64,000 bases of DNA from Primulina eburnea (taxonomy: Eukaryota > Streptophyta > Magnoliopsida > Lamiales > Gesneriaceae). The translations under genes were made by a program, and so were the position numbers. Location of the stretch: the NCBI RefSeq assembly GCF_022965805.1, contig NW_027331376.1, forward strand, positions 62,001 to 126,000, read 5' to 3'. Shown one piece after another: positions 1-10,027 of the stretch (position 1 is its first letter; each line of letters begins with the position of its first letter). The notes beneath the pieces are model-generated. The model worked only from the letters and a program-made list of their open reading frames with translations. It did no database searches and was not told the origin of the DNA.

Positions 1-930
1 AAATAGTTCAATGTGTTGAACGACTTATAAATGAGTTTATAAGTGTAAAGAAAAATAGAAGTATGACTTCTATGAGAGAAATATAAATTTTAATTTATGG
101 AAGTGTTCCTAGATTAAAATTTGGCCAAGTGACTAATGTTTTTTGAAAATTGTGATTTTCATAAACATTATTATGGACTAAATTAAATTAATTCAAGTGT
201 TGAATTAATTAAACACTAGTGGGCCTAGTAGAGCCCAAATAATTAAATCAATTCAAGTGTTGGATTAATTAAATAATATTGAGTCTTGTAGAGCTCAATT
301 AAAATAATTATTTAAACTAGTGGGACTTGAGTAAATTCAAGTAATATTTAATTTGTCTCAAATATGTTTGAGATAATTAAATTTAGTCCAAAGTTTTTAA
401 TTTGATTAAAAACTATATTATATGCATGCATGGGAGGTGAAGGGTTGGAGATTACTTTTTATTAAAATAATGGTTGGCATGCAACTTTTTTGGATCAACT
501 TTTTGCAACCCCAAGACAACTCATCCTCCCTCATTCTAGCATAGAGATGGCCGAAACTTGCTTCCAATATTCTCTCCATTTTTCTTCTTGTTTTTGTTCT
601 TCAAATGTTGGAGAAACAAAATTCTTCTCTATGAAAAATCCTCTTAATTTCCTAGTGCAAATTATGAGGGGATCTAGCTAGTTAGTGGTGGGCTTGATTT
701 TGAAGGAAAGAAGGAGGCTTGGAGGCTTGTAGATAGTTTCTTCCATTCAAGAGCTTTGTTATTTGATAACAAAGTTGGAGCCACAATCAATCTTTTAAAG
801 ATTGATAGGTAAACATTTCTTAAACATCCTATGAATGTGTTTTTTGTAAATATTGCATAAAAACCTTGAGGTGGCCGAAATTTTACAATTAAAATTCGAA
901 TTTTGTGCTTCCGTTGCGTTTCCGGCCACC
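1..930. other. AT-rich LTR-like remnant, no gene recognised
   Basis: No coding region is recognised here. The stretch is AT-rich, with AATTAATTAAA-type words and two related blocks around 170-300 ending in GTAGAGCCCAA and GTAGAGCTCAA. A CT-rich, 5'-UTR-like stretch (about 520-650) follows, and then the motif CTTCCGTTGCG at 908-918. A near-identical motif (TTTCCGCTGCG, about 5310-5320) lies close to the 3' end of the element A LTR, and such motifs are common near plant LTR ends. I infer the 3' part of an LTR from an unrelated element, possibly copia-type. A 63-codon open frame at 490-681 has no recognisable domain and is not called. Confidence 0.35.
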
Positions 931-3804
931 GTAACCGGTCCGCTTTCAGATGTTCCGGGTTTGCCGCCGGATAGAGATGTAGAGTTTGTTATTGATCTTG
1001 CTCCAGGTACGGTTCCTATTTCTAAGGCTCCGTATAGGATGGCTCCTACTGAGATGAAAGAGTTGAAGACGCAGTTGCAGGATCTTCTAGATAAGGGTTT
1101 TATTCGTCCGAGTTCTTCGCCTTGGGGAGCTCCGGTTCTATTTGTTAAGAAGAAAGATGGTTCTTTGCGTCTGTGTATCGATTACAGAGAGCTCAACAAA
1201 GTGACGATCAAGAACAAGTATCCGTTGCCACGGATTGACGATCTATTTGACCAACTCCAGGGTGCCACTGTTTTCTCGAAGATTGATCTTCGGTCTGGCT
1301 ACTATCAGTTGAAGGTTAGGGAGTCCGATATCCCTAAGACGGCTTTCCGTACCAGGTATGGTCACTATGAGTTTCTCGTGATGTCTTTTGGTTTGACCAA
1401 TGCCCCTTCTGTTTTCATGGACCTGATGAACCGTGTGTTCAAGCCGTATTTGGATAGCTTCGTCATTGTCTTCATCGATGATATCTTGATCTATTCCAAG
1501 ACCAGAGAGCTTCATTCAGAGCATCTCAGAGTTGTGCTCCAGTTGTTGAGAGAGCGGAGGTTGTTTGCCAAGTTGAAGAAGTGTGAGTTTTGGTTGGATC
1601 AGATTTCTTTTCTAGGCCATGTCGTTTCGAGGGATGGCATTGTTGTTGATCCGATGAAGATAGAGGCGATTCAGAGTTGGCCTATTCCTACGACTGTTTC
1701 TGAGGTACGCAGTTTCCTTGGTTTGGCGGGTTACTATCGTCGTTTCATTTCAGACTTTTCCAAGATTGCCCTGCCATTGTCCAATTTGACAAGGAAGACT
1801 GTGAAGTTCGAGTGGTCTATAGATTGCCAGAGTGCATTTCAGGAGTTGAAGGATAGATTGACGACGGCTCCTGTTCTCGCATTGCCCAGTGGTTCAGAGG
1901 ACTTTGTTGTCTTTACCGATGCGTCGAAGAAGGGTCTCGGTGCAGTGTTGATGCAGAGAGGTAAGGTCATTGCCTATGATTCTCGCCAGTTGAAGGATTA
2001 TGAGAAGAATTATCCGACGCATGATTTAGAGTTGGCAGCTGTGGTTTTCGCCCTGAAGATTTGGAGACACTACTTGTATGGCGAAAAGTGTGAGATTTTC
2101 ACAGACCACAAGAGTTTGAAGTATCTGTTTTCTCAGAAAGAGCTCAATATGCGGCAGAGGAGGTGGTTAGAGCTGGTCAAAGATTACGATGTGACTATCA
2201 GTTATCACCCAGGGAAGGCGAATGTTGTGGCTGATGCTTTGAGTCGTAAGTCGAGTGCTTCATTGAGTTCTTTGATTCAGAGACCGTTGCTGATGGATTT
2301 GCAGAGAGAAGAGATTGATCTGGTGATTCCAGGCACCATTGCTCGTCTTTCAGCGTTGGTTATTCGATCTTCATTGACGGACAGGATCCGTAGAGAGCAG
2401 TCGACTGATGTTCAGTTGACAGAGTTGAGAGATAGAGCAGAGATTAGAGGTAATTCAGAGTTTGCCTTGAATGGTGATGGTTTGGTGACTTTCAGAAGTC
2501 GTATTTGTGTTCCTGTTGGCGATGATATTCGTAGAGATATTCTGACAGAGGCTCATACCGCGCCGTATTCGATTCATCCAGGCAGTACGAAGATGTATCA
2601 GGATCTTCGTCGACTCTACTGGTGGCCAGGTATGAAGAAGTATGTTGCCGTGTTCATTTCTCAGTGCCTTACTTGTCAGCAGGTGAAGATTGAGCACCAG
2701 AGACCTGCTGGGACATTGTTGTCGTTGCCGATTCCTCAGTGGAAGTGGGAGCATATTACGATGGATTTCGTGACTGGTCTTCCCAGAGTGCAGAGAGGTT
2801 TCAATTCTATTTGGGTTATCGTTGATCGATTGACTAAGTCAGCGCACTTTCTTCCAGTCAAGACGACGTATTCGATGAATCAGTATGCCAAGGACTACAT
2901 AGCAGAGATTGTCAGACTTCATGGTGTCCCTGTGTCGATCGTGTCTGATCGTGACCCTAGATTTACTTCAGAGTTTTGGAAGAGTTTGCACAGAGCTATG
3001 GGTTCGCGGTTAGCGTTCAGTACAGCCTATCATCCTCAGAGTGATGGTCAGTCAGAGAGAGTCATTCAGATTCTTGAGGATATGCTCAGAGCTTGTACTA
3101 TAGACTTTCCAGGTAGCTGGGATTCTTTGTTGCCTTTGGTTGAGTTCACTTATAACAATAGCTACCAGGCGACGATTGGCATGGCACCGTATGAGGCACT
3201 TTATGGCAGGAAGTGCAGATCTCCATTGTTTTGGGACGAGGTTGGTGAGAGGAAGATGTTGGGACCAGAGTTGGTTCAACAGACTGCCGATGTTGTTGCT
3301 GTTATCAGAGAAAGGATGAAGACTGCCCAGTCCAGACAGAAGAGCTATGCAGATGTTTGTCGTAGACCTTTGCAGTTCGAGGTTGGCGATCACGTGTTTC
3401 TGAAGATAGCAACTCTCAAGGGTGTGATGAGATTTGGCAAGAAGGGCAAGTTGAGTCCTAGATTTATTGGTCCATTCGAGATTTTGGACAGAGTTGGTGA
3501 CAGAGCCTACAGATTAGCCCTACCTCCAGATCTTGACAGAGTTCATAATGTGTTTCACGTTTCGATGCTCAGGAAGTATGTTGCAGATCCTTCCCATGTT
3601 CTTCGCCATGAGCCATTGGACTTGACGCCGAATTTGACGTATCAAGAGATTCCGATTCAGATTTTGGATCGCACAGTTAGAGTTCTGAGGAACAAAGAGA
3701 TCGGAATTGTCAAAGTTCTTTGGAGGAACCATTTGATAGAAGAGGCTACGTGGGAACCAGAGGATGAGATGAGAGAGAAGTATCCTGAGTTGTTCGTGCC
3801 GTGA
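853..3804 (+). CDS. pol: 5'-truncated Ty3/gypsy pol (RT-RNase H-integrase-chromodomain)
   Basis: The open frame of 983 codons is uninterrupted but lacks gag and protease. The ATG at 853 lies in the upstream fused sequence and is not a native start; gypsy similarity starts near residue 32 ([15 protein letters not shown]). Reverse transcriptase covers about residues 35-270, with active site FIDD at 207-210. RNase H follows, with acidic residues D356, E393, D418 and D461. Integrase has an HHCC zinc finger starting at H568 with cysteines at 605 and 608, and a complete catalytic triad D638, D699, E735 with the normal 35-residue D-E spacing. The tail (about 920-983) resembles the chromodomain-like end of Tekay/Del elements. 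Such enzymes copy element RNA into cDNA and insert it into chromatin. Without gag, protease and a 5' LTR this copy cannot act alone. Confidence 0.88.
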   Translation: MHKNLEVAEILQLKFEFCASVAFPATVTGPLSDVPGLPPDRDVEFVIDLAPGTVPISKAPYRMAPTEMKELKTQLQDLLDKGFIRPSSSPWGAPVLFVKKKDGSLRLCIDYRELNKVTIKNKYPLPRIDDLFDQLQGATVFSKIDLRSGYYQLKVRESDIPKTAFRTRYGHYEFLVMSFGLTNAPSVFMDLMNRVFKPYLDSFVIVFIDDILIYSKTRELHSEHLRVVLQLLRERRLFAKLKKCEFWLDQISFLGHVVSRDGIVVDPMKIEAIQSWPIPTTVSEVRSFLGLAGYYRRFISDFSKIALPLSNLTRKTVKFEWSIDCQSAFQELKDRLTTAPVLALPSGSEDFVVFTDASKKGLGAVLMQRGKVIAYDSRQLKDYEKNYPTHDLELAAVVFALKIWRHYLYGEKCEIFTDHKSLKYLFSQKELNMRQRRWLELVKDYDVTISYHPGKANVVADALSRKSSASLSSLIQRPLLMDLQREEIDLVIPGTIARLSALVIRSSLTDRIRREQSTDVQLTELRDRAEIRGNSEFALNGDGLVTFRSRICVPVGDDIRRDILTEAHTAPYSIHPGSTKMYQDLRRLYWWPGMKKYVAVFISQCLTCQQVKIEHQRPAGTLLSLPIPQWKWEHITMDFVTGLPRVQRGFNSIWVIVDRLTKSAHFLPVKTTYSMNQYAKDYIAEIVRLHGVPVSIVSDRDPRFTSEFWKSLHRAMGSRLAFSTAYHPQSDGQSERVIQILEDMLRACTIDFPGSWDSLLPLVEFTYNNSYQATIGMAPYEALYGRKCRSPLFWDEVGERKMLGPELVQQTADVVAVIRERMKTAQSRQKSYADVCRRPLQFEVGDHVFLKIATLKGVMRFGKKGKLSPRFIGPFEILDRVGDRAYRLALPPDLDRVHNVFHVSMLRKYVADPSHVLRHEPLDLTPNLTYQEIPIQILDRTVRVLRNKEIGIVKVLWRNHLIEEATWEPEDEMREKYPELFVP

Positions 3805-3829
3805 CGTCAATTTCGCGGACGAAATTCCC

Positions 3830-3843
3830 TTAAGGGGGGGAGA
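3830..3843 (+). promoter_or_regulatory. Polypurine tract of element A
   Basis: TTAAGGGGGGGAGA lies directly before the LTR start (TGTAATAGCC at 3845). This is the expected position of the plus-strand primer for LTR retrotransposon cDNA synthesis. Confidence 0.85.
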
Positions 3844-3844
3844 T

Positions 3845-5350
3845 TGTAATAGCCGAGCCCGGTGTACGGTACGATTTAAGTTTCGTTTGTTATTTGGGAT
3901 ATTTGATTAGATGTTCAGAGTTGTATTTTTGGGCTATAGTATTGTTAGTTTTATTGTCTTGAGGTATTAGTTGATGTTGGTTGTTCGTTTCAGCGTTTCG
4001 GTTCGATTTTATTTGCTTGGGAATAGTGTTTTGCCGTGAGCACACCGCCCCCGCGGTGATGTAGTGACCGCCCCCGCGGTAGAGACCGCACCCGCGCTGC
4101 TTGTGTCGCCGCACCCGCGCTGATCGTGTTCCAGAATTTTTTTAGTTTGCCGTAGCCATTGCGCACCCGCGGTGCTTAGAGGAGCGCACCCGCGGTGAAG
4201 GTATGGCCGAGTTTTTAAGCTACTTTTTGGAGTGGTTGGCCATGCTTTTCCTTTCTTCTCTCCTTCATTCTCGACTTTTCTCTCCATTGCTAGGGTTTTC
4301 GGTCATTTCTTTCCTTTCCTATCTTCGATTCAGGCGTTTGTTTGGAATTTCGACTTGAGTTCGACGTTCTTCTTGGTGCTAGGAAGCTTGGGTAAGTTTT
4401 TGGTGCGATTCTGTTAAGGTTGTAAATTAAGAGTTGTTTAGGTTGGTTGTTTATGTGGATTTATGGATTATTTAGCTTGTAATCGTGGATATTTAGTTGA
4501 TATTGGTGTTATTTGTGGATTATTTGTTGTAGGTGGTGATCAAGAGCTAAGTTGAGGTGTTGTTGTGGTTTGTAAGTGGAATTTCATTCCTTTTTGCTCA
4601 CATGATTATATATGTATGTGTTTTAAAGAGTTTATTGTGTTATTCCCTTCCATTTGATCCATAGTATGTATTGTTATATGTATTGGAGGCATTGTATGTC
4701 TCATTATTGATTAAAGGGAATACAAAGAGATATATAGAGTTCAAAGTGATTGTTAAATCCAGAGAAGAGTTTAAATGTTTTCGGATTGATAAATACATAG
4801 TCAGAGATTGCATGCAATATTAGATGATCATCGCCTATAGGCTTATATCCCTCAGAGTTATCGGTTTATATCGATTTGGGATACGAGCACCCCAGAGCAG
4901 AGATACTATTGATATCAATCCCCAGAGAAAAGAGAAATACCATCATATTTTTATGCTATTGCTATGTTATTGATATTCAGAGTTTACAGTTCAGAGTTGA
5001 TGGTATTTATGATTTCAAAGAGATGTTTTACAGAGTTATTGTTTATTATTATGTAAGAGTTCCACTTGCTGAGATTTATTCTCATTTCAGTTATTTTCAT
5101 GTGATGCAGATCAGAGTGGTGCCCCGGGACGTTGACTGTGGATTGTGGGTCATATGCATACACCGTTGGAAGGAGGATTTTGGCATGATCATAGGAATGA
5201 TGTTTTGTTTTTGTTATATCATTTAAATGATCATGTATTTATTTTGTAAAGATATTTTAAAAAATGTATTTTGAAACTCCTTCCGTATATTTTAAAGAGA
5301 AAATTTTATTTCCGCTGCGTATTTATTTTAAAAGAGGTCAGGGTGTCACA
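3845..5350 (+). repeat. 3' LTR of element A (about 1.5 kb)
   Basis: The LTR starts with TGTAATAGCCGAGCCCGG after the polypurine tract and ends with GGGTGTCACA, where the satellite begins. TG...CA ends and a length of about 1506 bp fit Tekay-type LTRs. U3 contains six GC-rich modules (4044-4197) followed by a weak TATA-like TTTTTAAG near 4211. A CT-rich, leader-like stretch (about 4240-4330) follows. Open frames at 4232-4417 and 4876-5226 lie wholly in this LTR and show no recognisable domain. Confidence 0.85.
4044..4197 (+). repeat. GC-rich short repeat modules in U3 of element A LTR
   Basis: Six related modules of about 14 bp occur at about 4044, 4066, 4085, 4108, 4161 and 4183. The forms are CCGCCCCCGCGGT, CCGCACCCGCGCTG and GCGCACCCGCGGTG. 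They lie upstream of the presumed transcription start, so an enhancer-like role is possible, but that is inference. Confidence 0.7.
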
Positions 5351-8300
5351 CTTAAAAGAACTTGGATTGACATTTCTATGGACTTTATTTTGGGGTTGCC
5401 TAGGACTAAGAAGGGGAGGGATTATATTTTTGGATTACTTTATGGGCTAAACTTTGCACAATAAAGTTGTAATCTACTACTTGTCATCCTCAAACGGATG
5501 GACAAACCGAAGTTGTCAATAGAACTTTGGGTACACTTTTGCGTGCTATTCTTAAAAAGAACATGGATTGACATTTCTATGGACTTTATTTTGGGGTTTC
5601 CTAGGACTAAGAAGGGGAGGGATTCTATTTTTGGATTACTTTATGGGCTAAACTTTGCACAATAAATTTGTAATCTACTACTTGTCATCCTCAAACGGAT
5701 GGACAAACCGAAGTTGTCAATAGAACTTTTGGGTACACTTTTGCGTGCTATTCTTAAAAAGAACTTGGAATGACATTTCTATGGACTTTATTTTGGGGTT
5801 GCCTAGGACTAAGAAGGGGAGTGATTCTATTTTTGGATTACTTTATGGGCTAAACTTTGCACAATAAACTTTGGGTACACTTTCGCGTGCTATTCTTAAA
5901 AGAACTTGGATTGACATTTCTATGGACTTTATTTTGGGGTTGCCTAGGACTAAGAAGGGGAAGGATTATATTTATGGATTACTTTATGGGCTAAACTTTG
6001 CACAATATTGTTGTATCTACTATAAAAAGGGGAGGGATTATATTTATGGATTAGTTTATGGGCTAAACTTTGCACAATAAAGTTGTAATCTACTACTTGT
6101 CATCCTCAAACGGATGGACAAACTGAAGTTGTAAATAGAACTTTCGGAACAATTTTGCGTGCTATTCTTAAAAGAACTTAGATTGACATTTCTATGGACT
6201 TTATTTTGGGGTTGCCTAGGACTAAGAAGGGGAGGGATTCTATTTTTGGACTACTTTATGGGCTAAACTTTGCACAATAAAGTTGTAATCTAATATTTGT
6301 CATCCTCAAACGGATGGACAAACTGAAGTTGTCAATAGAACTTTGGGTACACTTTTGCGTGCTATTCTTAAAAAGATCTTGGATTGACATTTCTATGGAC
6401 TTTATTTTTGGGTTGCCTAGGACTAAGAAGGGGAGGGATTCTTAAAAGAACTTGGATTGACATTTCTATGGACTTTATTTTGGGGTTGCCTAGGACTAAG
6501 AAGGGGAGGGATTATATTTTTGGATTACTTTATGGGCTAAACTTTGCACAATAAAGTTGTAATCTACTACTTGTCATCCTCAAACAGATGGACAAACTGA
6601 AGTTGTCAATAGAACTTTTGGGTACACTTTTGCGTGCTATTCTAAAAAAGAACTTGGAATGACATTTCTATGTACTTTATTTTGGGGTTGCCTAGAACTA
6701 AGAAGGGGAGGGATTCTATTTTTGGATTACTTTATGGGCTAAACTTTCCACAATAAACTTTGGGTACACTTTCGCGTGCTATTCTTAAAAGAACTTGGAT
6801 TGACATTTCTATGGACTTTATTTTGGGGTTGCCTAGGACTAAGAAGGGGAGGGATTCTATTTATGGATTACTTTATGGGCTAAACTTTGCACAATAAAGT
6901 TGTAATCTACTACTTGTCATCCTCAAACGGATGGACAAACTTAAGTTGTAAATAGAACTTTGGGAACACTTTTGCGTGCTATTCTTAAAAGAACTTGGAT
7001 TGACATTTCTATGGACTTTATTTTGGGGTTGCCTAGGACTAAGAAGGGGAGGGATTCTATTTATGGATTACTTTATGGGCTAAACTTTGCACAATAAAGT
7101 TGTAATCTACTACTTGTCATCCTCAAACGGATGGACAAACTGAAGTTGTAAATAGAACTTTTTGAACACTTTTGCGTGCTATTCTTAAAAAGAACTTGGA
7201 TTGACATTTCTATGGACTTTATTTTGGGGTTGCCTTGGACTAAGAAGGGGAGGGATTATATTTATGGATTACTTTATGGGCTAAACTTTGCACAATAAAG
7301 TTGTAATCTACTACTTGTCATCCTCAAACGGATGGACAAACTGAAGTTGTCAATAGAACTTTGGGTACACTTTTGCGTGCTATTCTTAAAAAGAACTTGG
7401 ATTGACATTTCTATGGACTTTATTTTACTTTGGGAACACTTTTGCGTGCTATTCTTAAAAGAACTTGGATTGACATTTCTATGGACTTTATTTTGGGGTT
7501 GCCTAGGACTAAGAAGGGGTGGGATTCTATTTATGGATTACTTTATAGGCTAAACTTTGCACAATAAAGTTGTAATCTACTACTTGTCATCCTCAAACGG
7601 ATGGACAAACTGAAGTTGTAAATAGAACTTTGGGAACACTTTTGCGTGCTATTCTTAAAAAGAACTTGGATTGATATTTTTATGGACTTTATTTTGGGGC
7701 TGCCTATAGACTAAGAAGGGAAGGGATTCTATTTTTGGATTACTTTATGGGCTAAACTTTGCTCAATATTGTTGTAATCTACTACTTGTCATCCTCAAAC
7801 GGATGGACAAACTGAAGTTGTCAATAGAACTTTGGGTACACTTTTGCGTGCTATTCTTAAAAAGAACATGGATTGACATATCTATGGACTTTATTTTGGG
7901 GTTGCCTAGGACTAAGAAGGGGAGGGATTCTATTTTTGGATTACTTTATGGGCTAAACTTTGCACAATAAAGTTGTAATCTACTACTTGTCATCCTCAAA
8001 CGGATGGACAAACTGAAGTTGTCAATAGAACTTTTGGGTACACTTTTGCGTGCTATTCTTAAAAAGAACTTGGAATGACATTTCTATGGACTTTATTTTG
8101 GGGTTTCCTAGGACTAAGAAGGGAGGGATTCTATTTTTGGATTACTTTATGAGCTAAACTTTGCACAATAAACTTTGGGTACACTTTCGCGTGCTATTCT
8201 TAAAAGAACTTGGATTGACATTTCTATGGACTTTATTTTGGGGTTGTCTAGGACTAAGAAGGGGAGGGATTATATTTATGGATTACTTTATGGGCTAAAC

Positions 8301-8472
8301 TTTGCACAATATTGTTGTAATCTACCACTTGTCATCCTCAAACGGATTGACAAACTGAAGTTGTAAATAGAACTTTGGGAACACTTTTGCGTGCTATTCT
8401 TAAAAGAACTTGGATTGACATTTCTATGGACTTTATTTTGGGGTTGCCTAGGACTAAGAAGGGGAGGGATTC
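5351..8472 (+). repeat. Satellite block 1: integrase-derived 200-bp tandem array
   Basis: Head-to-tail copies (about 15 monomer equivalents) of the scrambled integrase monomer. In order the block holds marker variants also found in later blocks: CAATAAACTTTGGGTACAC at about 5862 and 6750, CTACTATAAAAAGGGGAGG near 6017, GGGATTCTTAAAAGAAC near 6435, TTTATTTTACTTTGGGAAC near 7421, then the first variant again near 8166. The same order recurs in blocks 2, 3 and 4, so this is one phase of a higher-order repeat. Element B interrupts it at 8472. The short open frames here (for example 5871-6080, 7332-7553, 8175-8366) are parts of monomers, not genes. Confidence 0.93.
8468..8472. other. Target-site duplication, left copy (element B)
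   Basis: GATTC directly precedes the left LTR and is repeated directly after the right LTR at 15953-15957. Joining the flanks restores a normal satellite monomer (GGGATTCAATTTATGG), which proves insertion into the array. Confidence 0.95.
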
Positions 8473-9582
8473 TGTAGTGACCCGTTCCAGAATCACCTAC
8501 TAATCAAGAGCTAAGCATGCAATTAACTTAATTAACAATAATCAGAGATAACAGCGGAAATATGGCCAACGACAAAAGTTATACAACCCAATCGAAAAAC
8601 AGAATAACTAAATATATTCGGTACAACCATATCGAAAAGACTAGTACTGAAAACTAAACCAAACAGCTACTCACTGTCCTCCTCCTGCTCGTCCTGAGCC
8701 ATCCAACCTGAGACCTGCCCCGTAGGAATGGGGTGTCCAAGATAAACAAAACCGAGGACGTGAGCGATAAGAACGCCCAGTACAAAAGTATGAGTATACA
8801 GACCTATATGAAATGCACATGCTATGATCATGATACCGGGGTAGTCAAGAAACAGGAGTCACAAAAGGATCTCAACAATGCTCAGTCTAGAGGCGCCAAA
8901 TGGATAGTGCCGCGCGGTCCAACCTCTGGGTCACTGCATCCACTACAAGACAGACGTGGACCTAAAATGTCCCGGACCACCGAAGCCCTCCCGACCCGTC
9001 GGCCACTGTGTACTCTCGGTGTCCATGCGTCCACAAGACAGGGCTGAGCGACCCCAAGATATAGCTTATCTCGAAAGAGATACAGCTCAACAGTAAAGGC
9101 TATCTCGAAGGAGATACGGCTCAACGTGATATGCAATATGCATCATAACTCGTGACATAATAGCATGCGTCATATGATATATAACAATGTAGCAAATAAT
9201 CATGCAACACATATATGAATGTATACTCAACCAGGATATCTCGGATAGTACTTTCGTACCTCTATCACAGCAATCCTAATCCACTGGAATAACCAAACAA
9301 CAGGTCTAGTCCAAGCCTATTCATCAAGTGAAAACCATCACTAAAACTTATCTACCAGACTTAACTAGATAATCCTGAGATAATACTGATACAAATCCAA
9401 ACCTTCGTCCGTCGTTAGCCCTTTGATGTCGATTGCCTCGTAACTCAGGCGCTGCTATGCTACCAATCCCGGCAGCTCTTGGCTATCGCTCGAATAACAA
9501 CTAGCCCTAGAATCCTTCTAAAACTCTCAAGGAGGAGACTCAACTCAAGGAATGGCAAGTCACAAATGAGAAATCCGAGCAC

Positions 9583-9590
9583 TATTTATA
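9583..9590 (-). promoter_or_regulatory. TATA box in element B 3' LTR
   Basis: The minus strand reads CCTATAAATAGTGC just downstream of the U3 inverted-repeat cluster, a canonical plant TATA box at the expected U3/R position. The same box is at 15659-15666 in the 5' LTR. Confidence 0.75.
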
Positions 9591-9596
9591 GGCCAT

Positions 9597-9820
9597 GTTC
9601 GGATCGTCCGAACCCTCTTCGGAACGTCCGAACTCCTACGTGTCCATCGGCTCTTGACAGCTCATGATCGGATCCTCCGATCATACACTTCGGACCGTCC
9701 GAACTTGCATGAAAACTGACGTGTCGATCCACTCTTGACACCTCATGTTCGGATCCACCGAACCCACTTCGGAGCGTCCGAACTCTTCGGTGCTTCCGAA
9801 CCATCTTCAGACCTTCCGAT
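9597..9820 (-). repeat. U3 inverted-repeat cluster (TTCGGA-N-TCCGAA modules), 3' LTR
   Basis: About seven modules of an imperfect 15-17 bp palindrome occur in some 220 bp, for example GTTCGGATCGTCCGAAC, TTCGGAACGTCCGAA, TCGGATCCTCCGA and TTCGGACCGTCCGAA. They are spaced by unrelated sequence, with two copies of CTCTTGACA beside them. Position upstream of the TATA box suggests protein-binding sites (inference). Confidence 0.75.
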
Positions 9821-9876
9821 CATGATTAATCACCATTAGTCCGTTAATTAACCAATTCGGCATTCGGGCTACTACA

Positions 9877-9893
9877 TTCTCCCCCCCTTAAAA
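9877..9893 (-). promoter_or_regulatory. Polypurine tract of element B
   Basis: The minus strand reads TTTTAAGGGGGGGAGAA directly before the 3' LTR start TGTAGTAGCC. It is preceded by GATTTCGAGGACGAAATC, an inverted repeat that also has a counterpart before the element A polypurine tract (TTTCGCGGACGAAAT). Confidence 0.9.
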
Positions 9894-10027
9894 GATTTCG
9901 TCCTCGAAATCAGGCTTAGAGAATGAACAAAACGAAATAACAACATCGTTATTATATCTCAATTGTTGTTGAATACAACTGATATCTCGATTACAATTGA
10001 AAAACACAAACATATACAAAGCACAAC

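Larger units (their letters stand above)
940..5350 (+). mobile_element. Element A: 5'-truncated Ty3/gypsy (Tekay/Del-type chromovirus) retrotransposon
   Basis: This is the 3' part of an LTR retrotransposon: RT-RNase H-integrase-chromodomain coding sequence, then polypurine tract, then a complete 3' LTR. The 5' LTR, primer-binding site, gag, protease and N-terminal edge of RT are absent. Homology to gypsy pol begins abruptly near 940, where a different sequence abuts it. The right end stops exactly at the satellite array (5350/5351). No target-site duplication can be tested because the left end is missing. The domain order and C-terminal tail point to the Tekay/Del chromovirus lineage. Confidence 0.85.
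8473..9876 (-). repeat. 3' LTR of element B
   Basis: 1404 bp, matching 14549-15952 except for a handful of substitutions (for example near 8604, 8787, 8900, 9204, 9236 and 9517). On the minus strand it begins TGTAGTAGCCCGAATGCC and ends GGGTCACTACA. U3 holds a set of TTCGGACGNTCCGAA-like inverted repeats (9597-9820) upstream of a TATAAATA box (9590-9583). Its promoter would read leftward into satellite block 1. The short frames at 8733-9136 and 9479-9804 lie within the LTR and are not genes. Confidence 0.95.

Noticed and set aside
4876..5226. 116-codon frame in the element A LTR
   Set aside because: It lies wholly inside the LTR, has AT-rich composition and no known domain.
5346..5355. Target-site duplication for element A
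   Set aside because: The left end of the element is not in the window, so the flanking base match cannot be tested.
5351..8472. CRISPR-like repeat-spacer pattern
   Set aside because: The repeats are long, contiguous and coding-derived in a plant-type genome, with no spacers; it is a satellite.
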